Below are positions 16,328 through 24,202 of a DNA stretch of 44,609 nt, piece by piece; position 1 is the stretch's first letter, and every line of letters begins with the position of its first letter. The position numbers were made by a program, and so were the translations under genes. The stretch is from NCBI GenBank assembly GCA_947378965.1, contig CANCMG010000029.1:1-44609 (forward strand), given 5' to 3'. The notes below the pieces were generated by a model. The model worked only from the letters and a program-made list of their open reading frames with translations. It did no database searches and was not told where the DNA came from. This DNA is from Alcaligenaceae bacterium (lineage in GTDB: Bacteria; Pseudomonadota; Gammaproteobacteria; Burkholderiales; Burkholderiaceae_B).

Positions 16328-17920
16328 TTAAGGCGCAAGGACACGGGTCGCTTCAGTGATCTGATAAAAAATAAAACTTTTTTGTTCATGTCCAAGATCA
16401 AGCGACTTCGAACGCGCCATGGCATAGTATTGTGTGTAAAGAGGGATTGCGATGACATCACGTGCTATCTTTTTTTGTGCCTCTTGCCAAAGAGAAATCT
16501 GTTCTTTTCCGTTTGGGTTGTAAGTCGCTTTCGCTAGCAAGTCGTCGACCCCAGAGATATTTTCGCCGTAGTGCGTGAAATTAGCGATGGCCGTTGGCTT
16601 GCTGATTGATGAGGACGCTGCGTAGAATTGATCAAAATAAATCTGACCAGTCATCGGAAAGCGAAAAGCTCCATAAAAAACGATAGGATTTACGTCTTGT
16701 CGGATGAGTCGATGGTAGGTGGGATGATCGACGACTTTGAGTTCGATGACCACGCCAATTTTTTTCCATTGCTCTTGGATGACCTGAATCGGTGGTAAGT
16801 AAATATTGCTATTACTCATGTTGACGGTCATCTTAAAACCGTTTGGAAAGCCAGCTTGGGTGAGTAGCTCTTTGGCACGCTTCAGGTCGAAAGGATATTT
16901 TTCAATATCGGTCGTGTGTCCGGTGTAGCCAGCTGGTAAGGCAGAGTACTCGGGGCTTGCAAGGTCTTTGCCTAAGAACGCGATTAGATTATTACGGTCG
17001 GTTGCGTGAGACAGTGCTTTACGAACTCGAATATCTTCAAGAGGTTTTTGATTCAGATTGAAATAGACTACGAAGGTATTGGCAGGCGAGGTTAGATCAA
17101 CAAAAAAACCACCTTTACGTAAGCGGTCTACGATATCCTGTTTAGCCTGTATGCCAATGGCTTGCACTTCGTTTGACCGCAGTGCCAGTTCACGGGTACT
17201 CGCTTCGGGCATAAACTGATACACGATGCGCTCGACAATGGGCTTGCCGCGCCAGAAAGCATCATTGCGCACGAGAGTGACACTTTCACGTGGCTTGTAT
17301 CCGCCCATTTCAAAGGGGCCGGTGCCAATAGGATTGAGTTTAGGGTCAAGTTTTTGTTGTGCCGCGGCACTCGACATGATGTAGCCCGCTTGATAGCCGG
17401 CCATGAGGTGCGTAAAAGTGGGGTCAGGTTGTTTTAACTTCACGAGCACCGTATACGGGCCCAGTATGTCGACCTGCTCAATGTTGCTCAGGCTACCGCG
17501 AAAGGGCGAACCGAACTTCTCGTCGAGAACGCGTTCGATTGAATACTTAACGTCGGCCGAGGTAAAGTCCCCCATTCCTTTGTGCCACTTGACTCCCTTG
17601 CGTAATTCAAACGTCCATTGTTTGGCGTCAGGCGAGGCCGACCACTTTTCAGCTAGGCCAGCGACGACTTTGTCACCGTTCATATCTCCGGACGGAAACT
17701 CAACTAAGCCCTGGTAAATATTCATGACAATCGGTGTTTCGCTACTGCCCACGGCGACATGCGGATCTAGCGTGGCGATGTCATTAAACGCCAGGCCAAA
17801 CCGCAGGACTTGTTCTTTTGCCAGCGTTTGCGCTTGGGCAACGAGGGGGTATTGGGTGACCCCAGCTAACAGCACGAGCGAACAAAGAGTAGAAACAATC
17901 TTAAGCTTGAACACAGACAT
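16328..17920 (-). CDS. Peptide-type ABC transporter substrate-binding protein (SBP family 5)
   Basis: A 530-aa periplasmic receptor with a signal peptide (about 30 residues, ending LVAQAQ). The family-5 signature appears as VVAGLAEKWSASPDAKQWTFELRKGVKWHKG (about 63-93), followed by FTSADVKYSIERVLD and NPIGTGPFEM. The GGAG ribosome binding site touches the ATG at 17920, so the GTG two codons later (17914, spacer 6) may be the true start. Family members deliver dipeptides, oligopeptides, nickel or opines. The linked M81 peptidase favours a peptide-like cargo (inference). Confidence 0.94.
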   Translation of the reverse strand: MSVFKLKIVSTLCSLVLLAGVTQYPLVAQAQTLAKEQVLRFGLAFNDIATLDPHVAVGSSETPIVMNIYQGLVEFPSGDMNGDKVVAGLAEKWSASPDAKQWTFELRKGVKWHKGMGDFTSADVKYSIERVLDEKFGSPFRGSLSNIEQVDILGPYTVLVKLKQPDPTFTHLMAGYQAGYIMSSAAAQQKLDPKLNPIGTGPFEMGGYKPRESVTLVRNDAFWRGKPIVERIVYQFMPEASTRELALRSNEVQAIGIQAKQDIVDRLRKGGFFVDLTSPANTFVVYFNLNQKPLEDIRVRKALSHATDRNNLIAFLGKDLASPEYSALPAGYTGHTTDIEKYPFDLKRAKELLTQAGFPNGFKMTVNMSNSNIYLPPIQVIQEQWKKIGVVIELKVVDHPTYHRLIRQDVNPIVFYGAFRFPMTGQIYFDQFYAASSSISKPTAIANFTHYGENISGVDDLLAKATYNPNGKEQISLWQEAQKKIARDVIAIPLYTQYYAMARSKSLDLGHEQKSFIFYQITEATRVLAP

Positions 17921-17951
17921 CTCCGAGCGAACGTTAAGGCAAGTGAGTCGA

Positions 17952-19307
17952 TTAACCGTGCACGGCCGCTTCTAATGGCTGTACTTCAGCGATCACCTGA
18001 TCGATCGCGGTTCGTAGCCGGGCAGCGATTTCATGAAGTTCATTTTGCGTGGTGATATAAGGCGGCGCCAACAAAATGTGGTCACCTTTGCGTCCATCTA
18101 CTGTTCCCCCCATGGGGTAGCTTAATAGGCCGTTAGACAAGGCGGTTTTTTTAATACGTGCGTGCAACTGTAGTGTTGGGTCAAAGGGCACTTTGCTTTC
18201 TCTGTCTAGCACGAGCTCTATGCCCCAAAAAAATCCACGGCCACGAATGTCGCCGACGTAGGGATGGTCTTTAAAGTGTTCTTTCAGAATATTTTCAAAC
18301 GCCAAACCATTGTGTTGTACCTGGGCCAACAAACCGTCTCGTTTAATGACCGTCTGAACCGCGAGGGCTGCGGCGCATGCGACCGGATGACCTAAATAAG
18401 TATGACCGTGTTGAAAAAAGCCACTGCCAGCCGACATCGCGTCGACAATCTTCTTTTGAGCCAATAGCGCACCGATCGGTTGATAGCCGCCACCAAGCCC
18501 TTTCGCAATGGCCACTAGATCAGGAGTGACGCCTTCTTGCTCTGAAGCATAGAGTGTGCCAGAGCGTCCCATCCCGCACATGACTTCGTCGAGAATGAGC
18601 AACACCCCATATTTGTCACAGACCGCTCGCATGGCTTTGAAGTAGCCGGGCACTGGGGTGAGTACACCCGCAGTCGCGCCACCAATTGTTTCGGCAACAA
18701 ACGCAATGATACGGTCTGCGCCTTGAGCCAAAATGGCTGCTTCGAGTTCGTGCGCTAAGCGAGCCACGTACTGTTCATCTGTTTCGCCTGCGGGCTGCTC
18801 GCGATAGGGGTAACAGGGTGAGACATGTGTTGCAGGAACAAGCAGCGGCGCAAACGGCGCGCGGCGCCACTCGTTACCGCCCACTGCTAACACACCTAAG
18901 GTGTTGCCGTGATAGCTTTGCCGGCGGGCAATGAAGTGGCTGCGTTGGCTTTGCCCAATCTCAACGAAATATTGCCGCGCCATTTTAAGAGCAGCCTCCA
19001 TTGCCTCAGACCCACCACTGACAAGATAGACGTGGCTGATACCTTCAGGTGCAGTGCGAATCAGCTCGTCGGCCAACTCTTCAGCAACTGGCGTCGTAAA
19101 AAAAGAGGTGTGTGCATAAGCCAGCTTGTCAATTTGTGCATGCATGGCAGCAAGCACGTCGGGTTGTCCGTGACCCAGCGAAGTGACGGCCGCGCCACCA
19201 GAGGCATCGATATACGAGCGTCCTTGCGAGTCTTGAATCCAGATGCCTTTTCCAGACACGGCAGAGGCAGGTTTGACACGCAGGCTACGGTGGATGATAT
19301 GGGTCAT
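17952..19307 (-). CDS. Class III aminotransferase (PLP-dependent)
   Basis: About 451 aa from the ATG at 19307, which follows AGGAG with a 7-nt spacer. The frame itself extends to 19349. A fold-type I PLP enzyme: the internal aldimine Lys is K269 in DLVAIAKGLGGGYQPIGA, the cofactor Asp is D240 in LILDEVMCGMGRSG, and the phosphate-binding SGGSEAMEAALKMARQ lies at about 97-112. The family includes omega-amino acid, beta-alanine and polyamine transaminases. It is the first gene upstream of the peptide-transporter genes in the same direction (31-nt gap), so it probably deaminates a product of the imported compound. It is divergent from the MFS gene. Confidence 0.93.
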   Translation of the reverse strand: MTHIIHRSLRVKPASAVSGKGIWIQDSQGRSYIDASGGAAVTSLGHGQPDVLAAMHAQIDKLAYAHTSFFTTPVAEELADELIRTAPEGISHVYLVSGGSEAMEAALKMARQYFVEIGQSQRSHFIARRQSYHGNTLGVLAVGGNEWRRAPFAPLLVPATHVSPCYPYREQPAGETDEQYVARLAHELEAAILAQGADRIIAFVAETIGGATAGVLTPVPGYFKAMRAVCDKYGVLLILDEVMCGMGRSGTLYASEQEGVTPDLVAIAKGLGGGYQPIGALLAQKKIVDAMSAGSGFFQHGHTYLGHPVACAAALAVQTVIKRDGLLAQVQHNGLAFENILKEHFKDHPYVGDIRGRGFFWGIELVLDRESKVPFDPTLQLHARIKKTALSNGLLSYPMGGTVDGRKGDHILLAPPYITTQNELHEIAARLRTAIDQVIAEVQPLEAAVHG

Positions 19308-19503
19308 GCAGGAGCTCCTGAAACTGGGTGTAATACGACCAGCTGTCAAAGATACGGCCGGTTTGTTTTTATTAGAAGAAAGCTGTTCGTTATACGATAC
19401 TCTTATTTGAGGAATAATATCGTTTCGTTAAGGTTGCGCGCCTGAAGTGTTGCTGCCGCTTTGCTGAGACTTTTTCATCGATTTTTTTGTAGTCTCTTAT
19501 TTT

Positions 19504-19519
19504 TTGTACTATAGGACAA
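19504..19519. promoter_or_regulatory. Near-perfect 16-bp palindrome in a divergent promoter region
   Basis: TTGTACTATAGGACAA is symmetric at all but one pair and sits 23 nt before the MFS start codon, in the 235-bp region between divergent genes. Its form resembles GntR-type operators. The same region contains a second partly symmetric AT-rich element, TTCGTTATACGATAC, at about 19387-19401 near the aminotransferase start. Confidence 0.3.
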
Positions 19520-19542
19520 GTCGATAAAAGACATAAGGCAAT

Positions 19543-20739
19543 ATGCGAAATGATTTGCCCGCCAGCTTCCCTCTCTGGCCTCTTGCAGCAACGCTCACCA
19601 CTCAAAGTCTTGCCACGATGGCGGCCTATTCGTTTCCAGTGGTGGCTCCGGTGATTGCAAAAGATCTTCAGGTTCCGGGCACTTTGGTGGGTTTTTTTAT
19701 TTCTACCGTTTACGGTGTTGGCATTATTTCGTCGTTGCTGTCGCCCCGCTTTATCCGTCGTTATGGTGCAGTGCGGGTGAGTCAACTCGTGCTCATTGCC
19801 ACGCTCGCGATGTTGTTAGCCTGTTCGTTAGGGAGTGTGCTGTCAGTAGTCATCGGAGCCGCGCTTCTGGGCTTGGCGTACGGTGCCACAGCCCCTTCAA
19901 GCACCCATTTGCTTGTGCCGCGTACTCCACCTGGCATCATGAATCTTGTCCTTTCGATCCGGCAGATCGGTGTGCCTCTGGGTGGCGTGCTGGCCGGGTT
20001 GGTGATGGCGCCGTTGACCTTGCACCTAGGCTGGCGGGTGGCGCTGCTGTGTCAGACCGTGCCTGTTTTGCTTGCCTTGGTTCTGCTACAAGGTGCACGC
20101 GAGCGTTGGGATCGCGATCGCGATCCTGCTACCGAGGTGTTTTGCAGGGGTATGTTGACACCGGTACAAATATTGCGTCGCAACAGTGCGATACGGACTC
20201 TTGCCTTTGCAAGCTTCATTTACAGTGGGCTGCAACTCTGTTTTATTTCGTTTTTGACGGTTCACCTAACAAGTCAAGTCGGTTTTGATTTGCTTCAAGC
20301 GGGGCGTGCACTGGCCGTGTATCAGGTATCGGCCGTTATCAGTCGACCGCTTTGGGGTTGGTTGGCCGATAAGTTTGTGACAGCCCGACAACTGCTGATT
20401 GTGCAAGGCTTGCTGATGTGTGTGACGGCTGTGCTCGCGGGTCAGTTTGCCGCGAGTTGGTCGCACGACTTGGTGCTGACGGTCTGCGCGGTGGCTGGCG
20501 CGACCGCAAGTGGGTTCACAGGTCTGGCCTATGCAGAATGGGCGCGATTGGGTGGTGCGCAACGCACCGAGGCGACTGGCTTAGGTTCGGGCATTATGTT
20601 TGCGGGGGTCATGTTGCTGCCGTCAGCCTTTTCGGTGACGGTGACATTTTTTGATGATTACGGCATTGCCTATGGGTGTGTGGGAGGTCTGGCCGCACTG
20701 TCGGGCTTGCTGTTATTTGCCTCGAAGCGCTCAGCGTAA
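19543..20739 (+). CDS. MFS transporter
   Basis: A 398-aa integral membrane protein with about 12 hydrophobic segments in two halves. A loop-2/3-type motif is seen as SPRFIRRYGAVRVSQ (about 67-81) and its counterpart in the second half as SRPLWGWLADKFVTARQ (about 266-282). The closest recognisable type is the CynX/NimT-like or general drug/metabolite group of the major facilitator superfamily. It is transcribed divergently from the aminotransferase and peptide-uptake genes, so it may export or import a metabolite of that pathway (inference). The substrate is not determinable. Confidence 0.9.
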   Translation: MRNDLPASFPLWPLAATLTTQSLATMAAYSFPVVAPVIAKDLQVPGTLVGFFISTVYGVGIISSLLSPRFIRRYGAVRVSQLVLIATLAMLLACSLGSVLSVVIGAALLGLAYGATAPSSTHLLVPRTPPGIMNLVLSIRQIGVPLGGVLAGLVMAPLTLHLGWRVALLCQTVPVLLALVLLQGARERWDRDRDPATEVFCRGMLTPVQILRRNSAIRTLAFASFIYSGLQLCFISFLTVHLTSQVGFDLLQAGRALAVYQVSAVISRPLWGWLADKFVTARQLLIVQGLLMCVTAVLAGQFAASWSHDLVLTVCAVAGATASGFTGLAYAEWARLGGAQRTEATGLGSGIMFAGVMLLPSAFSVTVTFFDDYGIAYGCVGGLAALSGLLLFASKRSA

Positions 20740-20829
20740 ATTCAGTCTGCCGTCGTCGTGAACAGAATGCTTGTCCAAGTGCTAAATTATGGCGAGGTCT
20801 TGGGTTGTCAAGCGCGTAAAGGATTAAGG

Positions 20830-20886
20830 CGTCGCCCCATACCTTAAGACATCGCCCTATACCTTAAGACATCGCCCCTTACATTA
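20830..20886. repeat. 20-bp tandem repeat, about 2.9 copies
   Basis: Units at 20830, 20850 and 20870 read approximately CATCGCCCTATACCTTAAGA, with the last one partial. They fill part of the 235-bp gap between the MFS and aldo/keto reductase genes. No start or stop codon of a neighbouring gene is obviously copied here. Confidence 0.75.
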
Positions 20887-20974
20887 GGTATAGGACTTAG
20901 TCTGTCAAACGCGTGAACCCTAAAGACCTGGCAATACACAATACAGTCGCTCACCATACTGCTAAGAGATCATC

Positions 20975-21922
20975 ATGCAAAAAATACAACTCGGCCGTTC
21001 AGATATCGCAGTACCCCCCGTGATTTTTGGTTGCAATATTTTTGGTTGGACAGTCGACAAGGCGCAGTCGTTTCGTCTGTTAGATGCGTTGGTAGAGTCG
21101 GGTTTGAATGCGCTGGATACTGCTGACGTCTACTCGTATTGGGTGCCTGGCAATAAAGGTGGTGAGTCTGAAACGATTATCGGAGAATGGTTAAAGGCCA
21201 GAGGCCGGCGCCATGAGGTACTGATTTTTTCGAAAGCTGGGATGGAAATGCCAGGGATAGGCAAAGGCTTATCTGCCCAATATCTGACGCGCGCGATCGA
21301 AGATTCGCTTAAGCGACTGCAGACGGATGTGATCGACTTATTTCAGTCGCATCGCGACGATGAGATTACGCCGCACGAAGAGACGCTTGCCGTCTATGAC
21401 AAACTGATAAAGGCCGGCAAGATTCGTGCGATTGGTGCCTCTAATTATTCGGTGACGCGTTTTAAAGAGGCCTTAGAGGTGAGCGCACGCACCGGTTTGC
21501 CGCGCTATGAAACGATGCAACCGCATTACAACTTGCTCGAGCGCGCAATTGAAGCTGATCTTTTGCCATTGTGTGCGAGTGAAGGCGTAAGCGTCATTCC
21601 TTATTACGCCTTAGCTTCTGGATTTTTATCAGGCAAGTATCGTACTGAGTCTGACTTAAACAAAAGCCCACGCGGCGCGCGCGGCGCCGGCAAGTATCTT
21701 GACGCAAGGGGCTTGAAAGTATTGGCAGCACTTGACGTCGTTGCTGAGCGTTATCGCACTACGCCTGCGCAGGTCGCGATTGCGTGGTTTAAGGGGCGTC
21801 CAGGGCTCGCTGCGCCGATTGCGAGTGCAACAACGTTTGAACAATTGACTGAGTTGGTGCAGGCAGCGGCGCTAGTACTAGACACCGAGGCGATTGCTCA
21901 GTTAGATACGGCCAGCGCTTGA
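20975..21922 (+). CDS. Aldo/keto reductase
   Basis: A 315-aa cytosolic NADPH-dependent TIM-barrel oxidoreductase. The catalytic tetrad is visible as D48 (LDTADVY), Y53, K87 (IFSKAG) and H126 (FQSHRDDE). The cofactor-binding segments IRAIGASNYS (about 154-163) and YYALASGFLSGKY match the AKR subgroup that includes YajO/Tas-like and L-glyceraldehyde reductases. The ATG is preceded by AAGAGATCATC, a moderate ribosome binding site. It appears to be a stand-alone gene. Its last codons are copied in degenerate repeats downstream. Confidence 0.93.
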   Translation: MQKIQLGRSDIAVPPVIFGCNIFGWTVDKAQSFRLLDALVESGLNALDTADVYSYWVPGNKGGESETIIGEWLKARGRRHEVLIFSKAGMEMPGIGKGLSAQYLTRAIEDSLKRLQTDVIDLFQSHRDDEITPHEETLAVYDKLIKAGKIRAIGASNYSVTRFKEALEVSARTGLPRYETMQPHYNLLERAIEADLLPLCASEGVSVIPYYALASGFLSGKYRTESDLNKSPRGARGAGKYLDARGLKVLAALDVVAERYRTTPAQVAIAWFKGRPGLAAPIASATTFEQLTELVQAAALVLDTEAIAQLDTASA

Positions 21923-22035
21923 GTGAACTGACCAGCTTAGACGCAGCAAGCGTTTGAGTGCATTAGTTTTTAGATGCAGCAAACGCTCGACTGAACCGAC
22001 CTGTTCAGATGCAGCAAGCGCTCAGGTGAGTGACA
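21902..22035. repeat. Degenerate ~35-bp repeats copying the AKR 3' end
   Basis: Four diverged units start at about 21902, 21937, 21970 and 22005. The first is the end of the AKR gene (TTAGATACGGCCAGCGCTTGA) and the others read TTAGACGCAGCAAGCG, TTAGATGCAGCAAACG and TCAGATGCAGCAAGCG. Spacing varies between 33 and 35 bp. The repeats reach almost to the end of Bug-4 on the other strand. Confidence 0.75.
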
Positions 22036-22058
22036 CTCAGAGTCAGCAGAGCAATAGA

Positions 22059-23045
22059 TTACTCGTCGCGAACATTTGCGTCTTTAATAATCTTGCCCCA
22101 GTGAGCCAGATCTTTTTTAACGAGCTCATCCATCTGCCCAGGAGTCATTGGCATCATGTCATAGCCATCGACTTGAATCCCTTTAATCACTGCTGGGTCT
22201 TTCATCACTTCGTTAAACGCTGGTACGAGTTTAGCCATGACTTCGGCAGGCAGGCCTTTGGGGCCGACGATGCTAAACCAGATCGCGGCATCAAAGCCTT
22301 TGTAGCCCGACTCATCAAGAGTTGGCACGTTAGGCAACATCACACTACGTTTAAGCGATGTGACCGCCAAGGGCTTGAGCGTACCTGCTTCGAGTTGTGT
22401 CGCTGCTGAACCTAGTGATGAAAACAAAAAGGGCACGTGTCCGCCTAAGACCTCAACTACCGCCGGATTACCGCCCTTGTACGGCACGTGCGTGATATTT
22501 AAGTTTTCAAGCTTGTTCAATTGCTCGCCCGCCAAGTGGCCAACACCACCAATCCCTGAGGTGCCGTAGCTCCATTTTGACGGATCTTTTTTGGCTAACG
22601 CAATCAAACCTTTAATATCTTTAGCAGCCGAATCTGGGCGCACGACGATCACCGTGCCGCCGCCCGCAATCATGGCGATATTGGTAAAGTCTTTTAGCGG
22701 GTCGTACGCAAGCTTGCGCATGTTTGGCAAGATCACCATGGGGCCCGAGTCGGTGATGTGCAAGGTGTAGCCGTCAGGGTCAGCCTTGGCGGTCAGGTCA
22801 AGTGCGATCGAGGCGCCCGCACCGGGGCGGTATTCCATAATAAAAGGTTGGCCGATGATTTTTGATGTGCGTTCGGCGATGGGGCGAATCAGCTTATCGG
22901 CGGCGCCGCCCGCTGAGTAACCGATGATCATTTTGATCGGCTTGTTAGGGTATTGCGCGTGCGCGCCAGACGACAGCGCCAACAGACCAAATGCCGCAAG
23001 CGTGGGTGCAATGATTTTTTTCAAACCGTTCGATATTTTTTTCAT
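22059..23045 (-). CDS. Bug/TctC-family solute-binding protein (Bug-4)
   Basis: About 328 aa from the ATG at 23045 (MKKISNGLKKIIAP), which has GAGG about 7 nt upstream. The frame extends to 23075. The signal peptide ends near GAHAQ. Family marks are MIIGYSAGGAADKLIR (first ligand loop, with Gly-Tyr instead of Pro-Phe), DPDGYTLHITDSG and HVPYKGGNPAVVEVLGG. It is a stand-alone gene between the AKR repeats and the VOC protein gene, so no linked enzyme hints at a ligand. Confidence 0.92.
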   Translation of the reverse strand: MKKISNGLKKIIAPTLAAFGLLALSSGAHAQYPNKPIKMIIGYSAGGAADKLIRPIAERTSKIIGQPFIMEYRPGAGASIALDLTAKADPDGYTLHITDSGPMVILPNMRKLAYDPLKDFTNIAMIAGGGTVIVVRPDSAAKDIKGLIALAKKDPSKWSYGTSGIGGVGHLAGEQLNKLENLNITHVPYKGGNPAVVEVLGGHVPFLFSSLGSAATQLEAGTLKPLAVTSLKRSVMLPNVPTLDESGYKGFDAAIWFSIVGPKGLPAEVMAKLVPAFNEVMKDPAVIKGIQVDGYDMMPMTPGQMDELVKKDLAHWGKIIKDANVRDE

Positions 23046-23214
23046 GGGTATCCTCAGGGAACTTCGTTTTTTCACGCAGGATACTACCCTGCAAGTTGAG
23101 TCATGTTGCCAACATGGTGTTGCGAAAAACAGTGAACCGTATCAGTGTAAAAGCTTTAGCTTTGAACAGGTACTTGTCTGACGCATTGACTACACGCCAG
23201 ATTCGAGGCTCTTA

Positions 23215-23634
23215 TCAAGCCTCAGAAAAGACCTGCTCAGGTTTGACCATGCCTTTGACTTCAACCGCGTTACCTGAGGGATCTAAGACTAAAAATACAT
23301 GTTGCTCGCGTGGTGTGCCAATAAAAATATGGTCAGGCTCCATGGCGAACGGCGTGTTGGCTGCACGCAAGGCTGCGAGCATTTTTTGGTACACGGCACT
23401 TTCAACGATCACACCAAAATGCCTTAAGGGGTACGGATTTTTTCCGATATTGACCGACTTGTGCGAAGCCTCAAGTGGCGATAACTGAGCCACAAGATGA
23501 TGGCCATAAAAATCAATATCAGCGCGATCAGCGATCACGCGAGTCACGCGGCAACCCAAGAGGTCTTGATAAAAAGTCACTGAGGCAGCGATATCGCTGA
23601 CCGGGATTGAAAGGTGAAGGGTGGCTTTAGTCAT
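23215..23634 (-). CDS. VOC family protein (glyoxalase/dioxygenase fold)
   Basis: About 139 aa from the ATG at 23634, 8 nt after GGA. A GTG at 23640 is also in frame. It is a vicinal-oxygen-chelate protein with two beta-alpha-beta-beta-beta modules. Candidate metal ligands are H7 (ATLHLSIPV), H72 (LRHFGVIVE) and E125 (NAVEVKG). The C-terminal FLVLDPSGNAVEVK motif is typical of small glyoxalase-like proteins. Length is that of single-domain members, which dimerise to form the active site. Substrate unknown. A GAGGCT/AGCCTC hairpin (23205-23223) overlaps the stop codon but lacks a T run. Confidence 0.88.
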   Translation of the reverse strand: MTKATLHLSIPVSDIAASVTFYQDLLGCRVTRVIADRADIDFYGHHLVAQLSPLEASHKSVNIGKNPYPLRHFGVIVESAVYQKMLAALRAANTPFAMEPDHIFIGTPREQHVFLVLDPSGNAVEVKGMVKPEQVFSEA

Positions 23635-23703
23635 GAGCACTATCCAAAATCATAATCACTCAAGCATAATGCAATATCGCGAATTCGAGGCGTTTGGGCA
23701 CCG

Positions 23704-23918
23704 CACGCAGCCTCAGAGCCTAAAAAACTAGTGGCACCGACACCGAATGCAGCCCCAAGATCTAGAAAACTGAGTGACAGAGACAAAGAATGCAGCCCTA
23801 AGATCTAGAAAACTGAGTGACAGAGACAAAGAATGCAGCCCCAAGATCTAGAAAACTGAGTGACAGAGACAAAGAATGCAACCCCAGGATCTAGAGAAAT
23901 TAGTGACATGGAAGATGC
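23704..23918. repeat. 43-bp tandem array made of the DUF3820 start region
   Basis: Units start at 23704 (degenerate), 23747, 23790, 23833 and 23876. The three central units are nearly identical, each beginning ATGCAGCCC-AAGATCTAG. The last unit is the true 5' end of the DUF3820 gene (ATGCAACCCCAGGATCTAG). Each internal copy therefore carries an ATG followed by eight codons (MQPQDLEN) and a stop, and is preceded by the same GACAAAGA leader. No spacer sequence separates the units. Confidence 0.92.
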
Positions 23919-24112
23919 CGTTTGGTAAGCACCAAGGCAAGCTATTAGTCGATTTGCCGGGCAATTACCTGAACTGGTTTGCGCGCGAGGGATTTCCCGA
24001 AGGTGAGATCGGGCGCCTATTGCAGTTGATGCAAGAAATTGACCACAACGGTCTCAAAGGCATTCTGGCGCCCCTTCGCGCGGGTGGCAGACTCTCCACG
24101 AATCAGCGTTAA
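23876..24112 (+). CDS. DUF3820 family protein
   Basis: A 78-aa protein matching the small DUF3820 family: WKMPFGKHQGKLLVDLPGNYLNWFAREGFPEGEIGRL-type core at about residues 12-46, then a basic C-terminus. The family is described as a putative quorum-sensing-regulated virulence factor. Its biochemical function is unknown. No signal peptide or membrane segment is seen. Several copies of its start codon and first codons lie immediately upstream in a 43-bp tandem array, so initiation at upstream copies would only make eight-residue peptides. It converges with ycaO. Confidence 0.87.
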   Translation: MQPQDLEKLVTWKMPFGKHQGKLLVDLPGNYLNWFAREGFPEGEIGRLLQLMQEIDHNGLKGILAPLRAGGRLSTNQR

Positions 24113-24135
24113 GCCGATTTTTTGTGCGCGAGGGC

Positions 24136-24155
24136 GCGCGTTTCTAGAAACGCGC
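24136..24155. terminator. 20-bp perfect palindrome, likely bidirectional terminator
   Basis: GCGCGTTTCTAGAAACGCGC is a perfect inverted repeat between the convergent DUF3820 and ycaO genes. On the plus strand it is followed by ATTTGTGTGTTTG, which is T-rich but not a clean T run. On the minus strand the following sequence is GC-rich. Confidence 0.55.
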
Positions 24156-24202
24156 ATTTGTGTGTTTGATATCGCGCCCGATTGATGCCACGCCAAACCA
24201 CT

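Noticed and set aside
23704-23918. Possible CRISPR array or replication iterons
   Set aside because: Units are directly adjacent with no spacers, no cas genes are present, and the last unit is the start of a coding gene.
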